From Dryococelus australis (lineage: Eukaryota > Arthropoda > Insecta > Phasmatodea > Phasmatidae), in assembly GCA_029891345.1 (NCBI GenBank), contig CM057009.1, positions 210,422,709 through 210,486,708 of the forward strand: DNA of 64,000 nt, in the 5' to 3' direction. A program made the position numbers and the translations under genes. The notes under the pieces were generated by a model, which was not told where the DNA came from, searched no databases, and saw only the letters and a program-made list of their open reading frames with translations. Shown in pieces: positions 24,303 to 36,700 of the stretch; the stretch's first letter is position 1, and each line of letters starts with the position of its first letter.

Positions 24303-27300
24303 ATGTGGTCAATGTACTGTGGTGTAGTGTACAATAGCAACATACTGTGATAGTTACAGAGATAAAAAAAAATACGATTTGAGTTTCAAATTTATTTATG
24401 TAATTATTTTAAAGACTTACTTTAAAAATAAAGTTTGAGAACATACTGTAGAGAGTCCCCATCAATAACTCATTTCACTGACACTGTACTACCTTTCCAG
24501 GTTCAATGTCTTCAGTAAGAATATAGCCTCACACAGGATGCGCACAGCAGCGTCTAAAAACGAGTGCTATTGACCATCGGTGCTTGTCATCACTAACAGA
24601 ATGATAGCAGAGTTTACTGAAATGACTGGCCAATGAAATCAGCTAGTATGGGAAGGCGGCCATGGAATGGAATGGGGAAATGGTAGTGGGGGCGTGATGG
24701 GAGGTTTATCCCTTCCACTTCCGTTAGGCTGCTAGCTCGCTACCTGCTAACATGTCTGGACACCCAAACATTGATGAACCAAACTCAGGAGGTTGAAAAT
24801 ATCTTGCAGGAGTGCTCTGTATGGTTTCTCAGATGCTTAGACATCCAAACCTCACATGATTGAAGGCATTTTATAATGTATTGATTCTGTGGCTACTGAA
24901 GTTCTTTCCCTGCATGGTGGGATTATGGTAAGTAATATGAATTTATATGAGTTAGTTTATTTGTTTTTTATCCTGAACAAGTTTAGTCATGTATTTGTAG
25001 TCACAACAAAAGAAAAAAAAAACCCATGCTCAAAGCAAATTAAGTATATTTTTAGAGTGCATAGAGCCACATGTGTAAACTCAGCCACATTCCGACATTT
25101 GTATGCATATTATTGTGATATGACTTATTTTTCAATATTTCTGAAAAAACAAGCGGAGCAACACAAGCAAAATTGAATCATACTGTTAACCTGTTCCAAA
25201 AAAGAGTAATCAACATCAGACACAAGATGACAACTCTCAGCATCAGGATAATTGCCTTTGTGCTGTCATTAAAGACGGTAATAAGAAAAATTTATAAATC
25301 ATATAACTACACCTTGTAGCTCGTTGCTCTCATATGAGAATGGAAACTAAACATTATGACAGCTTCAAAATGTTATATTAATAATGTACCTTAACATTGA
25401 TAAAGCTAGTTAAGTTCTACATTACCAAAATTAACAATGAATAAAAAACCAAATGATTTTTAACAATTAATGCCCATGTTCAAATAATCATATTAACATG
25501 ACAGTGTAAGAATTAAAATCACCACGCCAGTTCAATTCTAAGCAATTTTTTTTTTTTTTAAGCCAAGACATTTTGTATATTGATGTTTGCCATGTATTAA
25601 TACACGTATACTTAATTGTTGTTTTAGGACCTGTTACAAGAAATTAAACAATCCCCTGTGAACCTTCTACATCCAAAATTTCTACCACAGGAAGTACTTC
25701 ACATAGTGAATCTACAACTCCTGAACCAGTTCCAAATGATGTTCCTATGGAGTCAGCACCTAAGAATCTGAACGACACAGGTCTCCACACCGGGAAGAAA
25801 ATAGACGACTTCACCAAGTGTCTACTTCTTGAGAAGCCATGGCATCCACCGGATGACTATTGCTACCCTTGCTCAACACACTCAAAAGGTGAGGGTAAAA
25901 CTGTTAGATGGTATCTTTCTAAATGACACACTGATAAATACCATTGACTGGTATACTCCGACATGAGTAAAGGTTTGTTTTGTAAATACTGTGCTCTTTT
26001 TGCACAAGAAAAAGTAGGATACAACCAAGGGGCCAAAGTTAACAGACTTGTAACAGAGGCTTTTACGGTATTTAAAGAACTCACAGCATAAGATATCTAC
26101 CTGGAAATGCATGAAAGAAGTAACTACCTCCAAATTTGTGTTGCATCAGGTAAAAATTTGTAAGGTGAAGAAAATCGTGCCAGGATGGACCCAATATATA
26201 GACTTTTAAATTTATGGGGCGTCAGAATATACCTTTTAGAGGTCACAGGGACGATGGGCAACTTTGTTTGGAATCGGTTGCTGTAAGCAATGAAGGTAAT
26301 TGCAGAGCACTACTTAACTTTTGGATTCAGGCTGGGGATGAAATACTACAGGAGCATCTACAAAATGTTTCTTCTCGCGCTACTTACATCAGTAAGACTA
26401 AACAAAACGTTTAGATTCATTGTTGCGCAGAAGAAATATCTAGTATGATTATTGAAAGAATTAAGAATGCTAGGTATTGGTCAATTATTTTTGACAAAAC
26501 AACAGATAGAGCACATATTGAGAAAATTACACTTATAGCTAGATATCTATATAATAGTTTTGTAAGGGAGGATTTTCATTTCTTTATAGATGCATTTCAA
26601 TATTTGCGGAATGAAAATTACGTAACCAGTTCACATGTAGATGAAGACAGTTAAGAAAAGTTAAGGAAAGAAGTAAGGTTAACAGGAAAAGCTCTGTGGC
26701 GAATAGTTCTTGATTACACAAAGGACCTTGGTCTTGATCTTGGATACTGTGTTGGGGTTGGTACAGATAAGTGTGCAGTTATGACTTCCGAGAATTGTGG
26801 TGCTGTTGCAGCAATTCTTCAAGTTGCTATCAATGCCAAGCATGTATCGTGCCACAATCATCCATTAAACAATTCTATCTTAAAATCATCAAAGGTTCAG
26901 AGTGTAAGGAATGCTACAGCTATAACGAAAGAAATCATTGCTTTTTTCAGTCAGTCTGCTAAGAGGAATTCCATGTTGCAAACTCATGTAGGCTCCCAAC
27001 TTATACGCTTGTGCTAAACTCAATGGGATGATGCTGTAATCCTCTTTTTAAATTCCTTGACAAAAATTGTAGATGCCTTGGCAGAAATCGAGGAGTGGCC
27101 TGAATCGGAGTCTGCAAAAAAAGCTGCACACTATACCAACTCTGTTTGCATCACAGAATTAATATTTGCCTTAATTAGCCTGATTGATGTACTTAAGCAT
27201 ACTCTGCCACTTAGTCATCAATTACAGGGATTTCACATGATCTAAAAGGAGCTTCTGATTGTGTATAGGATACACTGGCTACACTGCATACATTGTGACA

Positions 27301-28338
27301 AGATAGTGTAACTGTTTTTCAGTACTGCATAAGGATGCTGCATGTACAGCTACACAGCTGGGTGTTGATCTCATAATGCCACACCTTGCCGCTATACAAA
27401 TGCATCGAGCAAACTATGACGCCAACAGCACCGAGGAATACTACAGAAAATGTATTTACATTTCATTGTTGGACGTTTTAACTGACCTGGAGCAATGCTT
27501 CTCACAGAATGCGTTACAATGTTACGACCTGCACCTCTTTTTGCCTCTTTTCATATTGAAGGGAGATAACTTTGAATCAAGGATTAGTGTTCTTGTTGAT
27601 TCTTATAGTCCTCTTCTTCAAGATGGTATTCAATTTCGAGGTCGAACTGTGCAACTGTTCTGGATGGCAAAATGTGCATTTGGAAGGAAAAGTGGAAAAG
27701 GGAGAGTAAAGAAGGTCACCGATTACGAGAAACTGTGCTTGATGTGATTGACTCTTGTTACAGTGATTTATTTCCAACCATTCAATGCTTTTTGGAAATT
27801 ATTCTCACTTTGTTTGTCAGTGTTGCAAGTGTAGAGAGATCTTTCAGCAGCTTACAACTTGTAAAATCATAGCTACGTACGCAAATCGCAGAGGAAAGGT
27901 TGAATGGCCTGTGTATGTTACTTGTCCGTTATATAAATGTTAATGTTGAAAAAGTTATTGAACTTTTTCCTAAAGGGGGTAAACGAAGGATTGCCCTGGA
28001 GTTTATTGTGTAGGTAAACTTTTATCTTGACTGGGATTTTCACTAAACAGAGTTTGAATCATTACGGTTTGATTTTTTTTTGTAAGTATTAGGTTGTATT
28101 ATTTGTGTGACAATGTGTGTTATGTATTTTGTATAATTAAAACTTTTTTTCCATAACAGGTTGTGTTTTTAAAACTAAACCCACATTATTATACAGCAAT
28201 TCCATTAGTATTATAAAAGCTGGTTCCCTGGTTATGTGTATATCGAATTAAAATTAAGTACTTATAAATAAATATTACTCCTACCCACACTTCAATTCTA
28301 GAGTGCCCCTCCGAGGAAAACCTCTGGATTCGCCACTG
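24303..28338 (+). mobile_element. hAT-1 element (ZMYM1/DUF4371 type), left end lost
   Basis: The right end is clear: 28303-28338 ends in '...ggattcgccactg', whose complement CAGTGGCGAATCC is a typical hAT terminal repeat, and copia RNase H coding resumes exactly after it. No matching left repeat was found between 24000 and 25700. The transposase lies at 25628-28013. The left part (24303-25620) is noncoding AT-rich DNA with a promoter-like GC-richer block at 24530-24760. Because the copia RT is also missing, a deletion probably removed both. Confidence 0.75.
25628..28013 (+). pseudogene. hAT-1 transposase (DUF4371/ZMYM1-like)
   Basis: The N-terminal TTF-type zinc region is readable ('KPWHPPDDYCYP', 'KGLFCKYCALF'). 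The middle, DUF4371-like part has 'IFDKTTDRAHIEKI' and 'VGVGTDKCAVMTSENCGAVAAI', containing two acidic positions of the RNase H-like fold. The C-terminal dimerisation domain is strong: 'SVASVERSFSSLQLVKS' followed, after a stop, by 'LRTQIAEERLNGLCML'. The end is a stop at 28011-28013. Many stops and frameshifts interrupt it. Related host genes (ZMYM1, THAP-repressor-type proteins) derive from this family, but the adjacent terminal repeat and decay argue for a transposon copy. Confidence 0.85.
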
Positions 28339-28760
28339 TCCTACCCAGGATTTGTTTTCATCCTGGCTGGAGGGAAAATTTCATGGGAAAGTAGGAAGCA
28401 AAAGTCTGTTGCTCTTTCTAGCACCAAGGCTGAATATATGGTCCTCTCGCAGGCAGCTAAGGAAGCTATATTCATACTGGAGTTCATGGGTGAAGTGTTA
28501 GGGAAAATGAGTTCTGTCCCACTGTATAATGATAACCAGTCAGCTCAGAAACTGAGCACAAATTCTGTCTTTCATAACAGAAGTAAGCATATAGACATTA
28601 GGCATCACATTATTAAAGACTGTTATCTAACAAAATCAAATAAAAGTGGAGTACTGTGCGACTGAAAACATGGTGACTGATGTTCTGACCAAAGTACTTG
28701 GTAAAACCAATCATGAAAGATTGTTAGTAGAACTAGGACTGAAATTGCACTCAGATTAAG
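28339..28760 (+). pseudogene. copia RNase H, C-terminal part
   Basis: Resumes directly after the hAT-1 end with 'YPGFVFILAGGKISWESRKQ', then 'SVALSSTKAEYMVLSQAAKEA' and 'NRSKHIDIRHHIIKD', the classic copia RNase H tail. A frame break near 28660 precedes the final 'TDVLTK' segment. A short polypurine run (attaagggggac) lies just before the 3' LTR. Confidence 0.9.
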
Positions 28761-28766
28761 GGGGAC

Positions 28767-28966
28767 TGTTGAAGTTTCTAGTTGCAATCATAGTGCTATT
28801 ACATTGTATGTATTATATCTTTGGTTCTGGCTTTCCTCTTTGGTTTTTGGTAGTATGACCTAATGGCGGCATTATTATCCATTGTATAATGTGGTAGAAA
28901 TAAAAAGAGATGATATACATCATGGTGCTTTTATTCATTCAGATTATAACCATTTATAATTTCAAG
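28767..28966 (+). repeat. 3' LTR of copia
   Basis: Starts TGTTGAAGTTTCTAG as in the 5' copy and contains the extra block with 'gaaataaaaag' missing from the 5' LTR. The end is altered: TTTCAA is followed by GGTTTG, not CA, so a few terminal bases and the target duplication seem deleted. Confidence 0.8.
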
Positions 28967-30760
28967 GTTTGTAATGTTTCATTTACTGCTAGATTGACCA
29001 CAGCTAATAAGCATGCCAGTAGGACAAAGCACATTAATAAATTAAAAGATATTTCTTCTGGCCAGAAATCCATTTCAAGTTTTGTCAATAAAACAGTTGA
29101 AAACTCAGACTCTGTTAAAAGAGCAAAACTTAAATTATGTGGATTTTTGGTAGAACATTATATTGCATTCACCTTGACACTAACATTTCAGAGAATGTTT
29201 GAAAAGAACACAGGCCACCGCTATTTCCCAAAATGTAATAGGTGTTACACATAAAGAAGACATATGTGAGTCGCTGAGAACCAATAAATTTTGTGTTCTG
29301 ATAGATGAATCGACTGAAATATCTTCTGTCAAAAATTTGTTTATTGTTATACATGAAATGTCAAGTTGTATGATTGTGAGCAGGTTGTTTTAAAATTGTC
29401 CAAGTATGTGATCAGGCCAGCGATGGTCAAGTGACAGCAGAATATTTATATGAAACTGTATTCAAAGATGATGGTAGAGATATTAAGAACATAATTGGTT
29501 TTGGATTAGATGGTTGTAACACTATGATGGGTGCACACAATTCTATTTTCTCTCATTTTCAAGAAGTGTGTCCAGGAGTTATAGTCATGAAGTGCATTTG
29601 TACTTCCTACACATGTGTGAAAGCAAAGCCTGTGAGCAGCTGCCTCAAAAGTCCACAAAATGTTGCATCCTTCACAAACCAGATTGCTTTCTTTAATACC
29701 TGTTGTTTAATGCTTGATTAAGCAGTGGTCCACTTTACATCTCTTTTTTTTTGCAGAAATATTCTTCTGAAAGGTTGTTAGTAGCTGAACACATCCTCAA
29801 AGATCTTAATGACCCAGCTGTGAAAATTTACATGTTTTTCCTAGAATGGATTTTGCCCAAATTTACCACTCCAAATGCTAACTTTCAATCAGAACGTGTA
29901 ATACTTACAAAATTACCCAAGAAAGTTTCCCTGTCATACAAAGAGTTACTTCTTTGCTACATGGAAGGACAATATGTCATGACGACACCCATTCACTAAA
30001 TTGACACAGCAATGGAAAACAAGCATCTTCCAGAAAATCAATTATATCTTAGAGCGAAAATCATAACCAAAATGATTAATGAAAATGTCAGAAAACCACC
30101 AGACTATAAAGAAACTAGCAGTAAAATATTCAGCAGGTGTACAAATTTCTTGACGGAAGGTTGTCTACAAATTCAAAAGAGATACAATTTTAATAACCCT
30201 GTACTATAACAGGTTAATTTACTGCTCTCAGAATCAACCATGTGCAAATCAGTGCCTTCTCTTATACAGTTTGCAAGTCTTTTACTATGAATTGTCACCC
30301 CCGAAACATTCCAGCAGCTAAATGATAAATGGCGTTATTTGTCCATTTATAGTTTTAAAGCAATGTACAAGAAGAAAAGCAACTTGACAAATTTTGGGCA
30401 AAGATTTCAACGTTAGAAGACAAAGAAGGAAAACATCTGTTTAAAAATGTCAGCAGCTTCGTTCTTAGTGTGCATTCTGTGCCACATTCAAATGCTGATC
30501 GTGGGCATGTTTTCAGTTGAGTAAACACAGTTCTGTGTAATACAAGAAATTGTTTAGTTACAACCACTGAAAAATGACATATTGCTTGCAAGGCAAAGTG
30601 TTGGCAATGACAGTGTAAATTTGAGCCAAGTCCTGGAATGTACAGTAAAATGTCTGTTCAGGCCTATAATACCCATACTCCTGGCAACAAGAGAATTTCC
30701 AATGAAAGTATTGATGAAGATGAAGTAGAGGTTGCTTTGATGATCTTTAATAACCATTAA
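28967..30760 (+). pseudogene. hAT-2 transposase, main part after copia
   Basis: Begins 'KVCNVSFTARLTTANKHA' and 'TKHINKLKDI', a C-x-x-C...H-H zinc region continuing the piece at 20205-20291. The catalytic part has 'FCVLIDESTEISSVKNLFIV' and 'IIGFGLDGCNTMMGAHNSIF', typical of hAT RNase H folds. Next come 'LNDPAVKIYMFFLEWILPKF' and, near 30480-30560, the dimerisation motif 'PHSNADRGHVFS'. It is crossed by numerous stops. No right terminal repeat was identified after 30760. Confidence 0.85.
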
Positions 30761-31199
30761 ATTACAAGAACAGTAACATGAAATTTTATATTCAGATATT
30801 GTATTGTATATTATATTTTTTAAAGTTTATAATTTCTTTGGGGTATGGTTTCGTGTTATTTTTTTTACCAACATAAAAGATTCAAGCTTTCATGTGTGAC
30901 TATATGCTTGATTTAAAAGCCTTATGTGTCAAAATTTAAATAATATATATATATATATTATTGCACATAAATATTTGAAAATCAACAAAAACCAAAAATT
31001 TTTTAATAAAGTTTAATAGCCACATTAAAGCATGGTTTTATTAAACAACCATTATTAAACACTGAAGTCAATAAATAATTATAGTTACCTGTGAGATATT
31101 GTATGAAAATTGAAGGTTTTAAGACTCCAAGCAGGGAAAAATTATTAACACTGGATTGAAAGAAATTATAACAGATTTTTACAATAAATTACACGTCCT
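30761..31199. other. AT-rich spacer
   Basis: AT-rich sequence with a short (at)n run near 30944-30958. Nothing coding is seen. Confidence 0.5.
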
Positions 31200-31269
31200 T
31201 AAAGTGTATACAGAAATTTTGGTGTTGGTGTGGCAACACTGCTGGAGAAGGAAATTGTTCAGCAGCACA

Positions 31270-31590
31270 AGTTAACGCTGTATCAACAGGGTACGGTCAT
31301 ACATGTGTTGGCAGATGTTTCCTCATATGGGATATGGATTAGGAGGTGTTTTCGAACAGCATCAACATAGAGAATAGAAGCCGGTGGCACTTGAATCGTG
31401 AAGTCTGAGCAACATAAAATCTAGATATGCCCAGGTAGAGAAGACATTGGCAATTATCTGGACATATAAGAAATTCAGAAATTATGTGTTGGGCATCAAG
31501 TCAAGATATTGGCGGTTCATAAACAACTAGTGACACTGCTGGCCACGTCACTAATGGAATTGATAGCAAGGCTGCAGAGAATGAGGATGC
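31270..31590 (+). pseudogene. gypsy-4 RNase H
   Basis: Reads 'VIHVLADVSSYGI', holding the first catalytic aspartate, then 'KSRYAQVEKTLAIIWTYKKF' and 'RNYVLGIK', the standard gypsy RNase H order. Several stops and frame changes interrupt it. The RT palm expected upstream is missing. Confidence 0.75.
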
Positions 31591-31961
31591 ACCTCATATG
31601 TTACGACTATGCCATGGAACATATAGCAAGGAAGAAGTTATTTGTACCAGATACAATGTCAAGAACTCCTGTTTGATCAGGCCATCACGGAAAGTTGTGA
31701 CATTGTTGAGGAAAGTTGTTTGTGGAAGCTGTCGTAAGGGAATCGCCATTCTCAGATGTTGGATTTCAGAACATAAAGGAAGCACAAGAGAAACATAAGG
31801 AATGCCAGGCTCTGAAGATCTGTATCTTGCAAGGATTCAATAGCAAAAACTCATAGTCCTCTCCATGCAAAGGTCAGTTAGCATATAGCAAAGGACTAAT
31901 TATGAAAGGATCATGCATCTTCATCCCCAGACTGTTACGTACATACATACTCTGTAAAATA

Positions 31962-32530
31962 CACTATCTACCAAAAAGTAATTGGGCACCTGTCCACAAT
32001 GTTTGCTAGGTGGTTGTCACCCAGTTATAATCTCGTAGGGCCACCTCTTGCGGCTATAACAGCAGCCAGCCTGTCTGGCATGCACTCTAAGAGTGTTTCC
32101 AGGACATCCACGGGGATTCGTAGCCATTTCTTTTGCAACCATTCCATGAGTTGAGCAATGGATTTTGGCTGTGCCTGATGAGCCCTCACCCGACGATCCA
32201 ATTAATCCCAAAGATGTTCGATAGGGTTGAGGTCAGGGCTCTTGGCGGGCTAGTCTAATCGGCGAACATTGTTATCGGCGTACCACTGCATAGTAGCCCT
32301 TGAAATATGGCAGCTGGCAATGTCATCCTAGAAGTAACATGGGTCGATTCCGTAAAAATGCCACAATGTTGGGAGCATTTCATTATCCAGAATGTTACAA
32401 TAGGCCTCTGTGCTCATGCTACCACGGACAAACACCAGCAGTCCTACGTCGAAGGCCATGAAACACAAGTCAACTGACGTACTGAAATACCTATCTTCAC
32501 AGGTGCCTAATTACTTTTTGGTAGATTGTG
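31962..32530 (-). mobile_element. Tc1-like transposon, internally deleted
   Basis: Left end CACTATCTACCAAAAAGTAA and right end (complement) CACAATCTACCAAAAAGTAA form inverted repeats of about 30 bases. They are flanked by TA at 31960-31961 and 32531-32532. Length is 569 bp, about a third of an intact element, with the N-terminal DNA-binding half of the transposase deleted. Confidence 0.95.
32017..32480 (-). pseudogene. Tc1-like transposase, C-terminal half
   Basis: On the minus strand from about 32480 the reading has 'MAFDVGLLVFVRGSMSTEAY', then a 'DD' pair in place of the usual catalytic-strand context, 'KSPDLNPIEHLWD' around the third acidic position, and 'DVLETLLESMPDRLAAVIAA' at the end. 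Stops are few and substitutions mild, so this is one of the younger copies in the window. The enzyme's N-terminal paired-like DNA-binding domain is absent. Confidence 0.9.
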
Positions 32531-33728
32531 TACATGAGGGCCACATGGGTATAGTTAAGTGTCATTAGGCACAGGAGTCTGTATGGTGGCCAAACAACAC
32601 AACAGAAATCAAAAGATTGGTGGAAAACTGCAAACAGTGCTTGGAACAGAGGACCCCATGTGCAGAGCCATTGCAACCTACCACACTACCAGGCAAGATC
32701 ACGGTTGCTGGTTTGGATCAATATTTTTGAAGTGACCAATGTCCATTATCTTGTGGTACAAGATTACTTTTTAAGATTTCTGGAAGTGATGAAAATAGAT
32801 CACTTTACATCGGAGGCAGTAATGTTGAGGATGAAGAACATCTTTGCTTGTCACGGAATACCAGAGACTGTTTGCACAGATGACGGTACCCAGCTCACTG
32901 CAGAGGAATTCAAAAATTCAAATTGTTCGCGCATGTTACCTCAAGTCCCAAATTCCCACAATCTATTGGTGAAGTAGAAAATGCAGTGAAAATTGTGAAG
33001 ATAATTCTGTACAAAGAAACAGACCCTAATCTTGGGTTGTTGGTGTATAGAGCAACACAACAGTAATCAGGTTTTTCACCAGCTGAACTACTGTTAGGAA
33101 GAAAATTGGACACTACCTTACCACAGACAAATTTTTCACTACACCAACAATGGAACTCGCCCAATCTTCAGCAATTCCGAACATATGACCAGTACATCAA
33201 AGAGAGATCCTAGAGGAAATATGATGCTAGACATGGATAAACTAGACCCAATACACCCAGGACCCCATGTTTAGACTACAGACCTATGTAGGTATGGCAG
33301 GGTCCTCCAACCAGCAAATTGGTTCAGGTTATACATGGTGACAAACAGGTACCCAGCATGTACGCAGAAACAGGAAGCAGTTGGTAGCAGTGTGGGAGAC
33401 AGAGGCATATGAGAATATGAGGGTGCCTGCCCAAGGGAAGAGTATAGGGTTGAAGTGCCATGGCATGCATCAGGCAGAATGTACGAGGGCAGATTCATAC
33501 CAACTGCTTCGGACAGTTGAAGAGAAGATGGTCTCTCCTCAACCACGGAGTAAAGAGGCAACTCAGCGGAGGTCACCAACTCCACAGAGGCCAAAACTTC
33601 TCGGCTTTCCGCAAGAAGATTTCAGAGGATTCCCTGATGATTAAAGGCTATGGCTAGGTGGGGCCACAATTTGTTACAACACTAGAAGTGGAAGACAAGT
33701 CATCCCACCAAGACACCTAAGGCTGTAG

Positions 33729-36700
33729 TGCACTGTCTTGACTAATAGTAGTGAAATAGAATACATACATTGTGTAAAGATACGGATATATAGCGTAGTG
33801 TAAGGTAATGTGTGTTATAGCAGGTAAATACATTAAGGGACAGACGGCAGCTGAATAAACTAATGGTGAATCCCAGATGTGGCGAATGCTGACCAACCTT
33901 CCATAATATTCAATCAATGCAACTTTTTCACAGCCATGCACTGGGATTGGGATTGTTTGAAGTGCTAACTTACTTCTAAATTCCCTAGCTTGAGTGTGAC
34001 ACCGTCCATAGGTCGTAGCATGTACAGCACTTGACCCGTGCACCATGTCTAAATGAGGTAAGCAACATGGCAGAGTAGAGTGCTGGCCCTGCAGCACACT
34101 GCTGAAGGCCACCATCACCAGCCGCCATTACGTGATTCAGTGCAGTGTCTATTTAACATGCAAATGGTATCTTTTTGTTTGAAGTAATAATTACAGTGTT
34201 TCGTTGCTTAAAATAAAACCCCTGATTAAATAACGTCCTGCAAATGAACATAGAAAAATCCCACATAAAACAAAGCCGTAACACATGTGCCAAGAGTGAA
34301 CCATATAGACTCTCAGAACTTTACAACTCCCACACATTTTGAGAAACTGACTAGGGCATCTTAATCTGTGAATTAATGTAATCAAAGCCCACAAATGAAC
34401 TGATTTAATCCAATAAATGTGTAATTTACTAACAATGACATTTTGACACTGCTGGTGTGACATGGTACGCTCGAAATGCACAGAGCAAAATTACTTTTCA
34501 AGATTAATTGAAATATTCATGTTAATTATGAGCTGCTTATATTAACACGGCATACTTCTTACGTAAATTCAAGGGTAATTATGTTTTTAATTCTCTTCTA
34601 AAGCCCACATATAATTATTTGGCAAAATGAATCCTTTTTAAAAATTACTGTGCTGCAATTTTTACATGCTTTTCTATTTTTGTGTGCAAGTGTAATGATT
34701 GAAGTGCAAAGGGAAATATGTTTTATCCAGTTCTATGTTTCATATAACTTATTTTTTTAATTCTTGCAAGGGATTTTGTACTGGTACGGCATCAGTTAAA
34801 AGGCGGCGTCACCAATGCTATACCAGCATCTTTAGTCAGGGTAAGTGTGTCTACGCAGCTTGGAGGTGAAGCAACTTTGTACTTACAAATTTTTCATTGC
34901 AATAGTGCAAATCATCTGGAACATATTTATTAATACTTTCGTGCACCTCTCAAGTAAAGCTCCCACCGGAGCAGACTCACGGCCCTTCCGACATATTAAA
35001 CCTTTAATTATTTTCCATGCTTAAGGTATTTTAGAAACTTCAGCACATGCAGAGCTTTGTTCCGCATGTCCACATAACCACATAGTAATTGTGTACCATC
35101 ACACTTGATTTCTTGAATAATCACCGTATTTATTGAACTGAAATGTTTCTGACTCTTTATTCTCGCTTGCAGAGATCTTTTAAATTGAATGAAATTATAA
35201 TTTACTGAATTATCCACTACGTGTTACTAACCACATGCTTACAGGTGCTATATGTATGTCTTTACCATCATGTGTACTTATGCTTTGGTAAGGTGTGCTG
35301 GGGAGCAGCAATATCGCAGTTTGTGTGCAGAGCTACGTAATTTCAACATATTCATTATGTTATTTTGGTAAAGCGTGATAGCGTGCCACAATATCCCAGT
35401 CCAAGAGTAAATAAGATGTCTTTGTTAATTTTTAATGCTATCAATCACCAACGCAACTAGACGCTAGGGAACACAAGGTCATTTTGCCTGGGCTTTTCAA
35501 CCACGGTCCACCTCACGAGTCTCGTGTTAACCCGAACGGATTCCCTCTGAGGTTAACTGGCACCCATTTAATATTGTTATTCGTACTCGAGGCCCTGTGA
35601 CAACCCCGTATAGCGCTGAATCTGCACGCCCATACTTGGGCTTCACCACGCCGATCCCCCGCTAGGTGTCAAGTAGTTACATATTTAAAATTAGTAATAC
35701 AAATTTTGCTGCTAAATTATGTCTCACATGATAGCCTGATTTTGTTAATTAAAAACCCAGAAAGTAATTACCCATTCAATTATATAGTTTATATTTTATT
35801 ACAAGTCAAATATGTGTGAACTACCATATCTTGTCACTACGTAATATCTCATATTTCTTTCTACTCAATTTATGCACAACTAAATGGTGTGTTTAATATA
35901 GAATTAACTAACACAGGATCAAAACATTTAACCCATATTTTAATCCTCGTCAGAGATTAATTTAGCTCTCAAGCATTTACACAGTTATCAGGTTGGGAGA
36001 AGCATTAATAAATAACAATCCCCAACATATTTTGACATCTCATAACAAATGATGAATTTGAGCTGAAGCACAAGTAATTTCACGAACAGATCAATAGCAT
36101 TACACAAAAAACCAGGTACAATAGTAGAAAAGGCAAGAAATAATGCTTTCATTTCAAATTAATTCCCAATTGTTTATGTGAAGCATGAAAACTCTCTGAG
36201 TACAAAATAAAGATTCAAAACTAGTAGCTGCGCATTTATAATACATTGATTACAAGTATTAAAATGAGCCAATATATCTTGTGAATGGTCATAAACAAGT
36301 TTTTCATAACTCATTAATATTCAAAATGCAGGACAATACCATTAACAATCCTGGATAACTTTAAAATCCTAACCACTCGCTGCACAATTTTACATAATAT
36401 TTAGCACCTGGAATTAGAATATGTTTAAAGATTTCATGAAAGCAGCTTAACAGTATAAAGCACTGCTCATGCCAACCCAATAGTACCTTGCCCACTGTGA
36501 TTAACAAGGCCAATCACACCTTGTATAAAATTCACATAAACATAACTCCAGTATACCCTCATACCATAATAAATTATTTAAAAGATGTGCACTAAAAAAT
36601 TAAACTTCATTTGGCCATGATAAATTAAAATTACAACCACTCTAAATAATGAACTCATCCAGAGTCTGCAAAAGTACTCAATACTCATCAGTAAAAAAGG

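Larger units (their letters stand above)
20292..28966 (+). mobile_element. Ty1/copia retrotransposon with nested insertions
   Basis: Short LTRs at 20292-20436 and 28767-28966 bracket a copia primer site, gag, protease, integrase and the last part of RNase H. Order protease-integrase-(RT)-RNase H is diagnostic of Ty1/copia. A pogo-like element (20513-21836) sits in the leader and a hAT element ends at 28338. The RT segment, expected between about 24300 and 28339, is absent. Target duplication is unresolved: the 5' flank is TGTAG and the 3' LTR terminus is altered. Confidence 0.85.
31200..33727 (+). mobile_element. mag/K02A2.6-like Ty3/gypsy fragment (gypsy-4)
   Basis: Only the 3' half of pol is present: RNase H, integrase and the polyprotein end 'TRSGRQVIPPRHLRL' followed by a stop at 33726-33728. 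It is split by a Tc1-like insertion at 31962-32530. No LTR could be assigned, although sequence after 33728 is a candidate. Confidence 0.8.
31820..33727 (+). pseudogene. gypsy-4 integrase and pol C-terminus
   Basis: The zinc-domain lead-in 'GLIMKGSCIFIPRLLR' ends at about 31945. The frame resumes after the Tc1 insertion with 'VHEGHMGIVKCH', 'SVWWPNNTTEIKRLVENC' and 'CLEQR'. The catalytic core shows 'YLVVQDYFLRFLEV', 'ACHGIPETVCTDDGTQLTA' (second aspartate) and 'SIGEVENAVKIVK' (glutamate), then 'SGFSPAELLLGRKL'. The basic end 'TRSGRQVIPPRHLRL' is typical of the mag clade. Multiple stops are present. The clean split of a zinc domain by the Tc1 insert establishes relative age. Confidence 0.85.
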
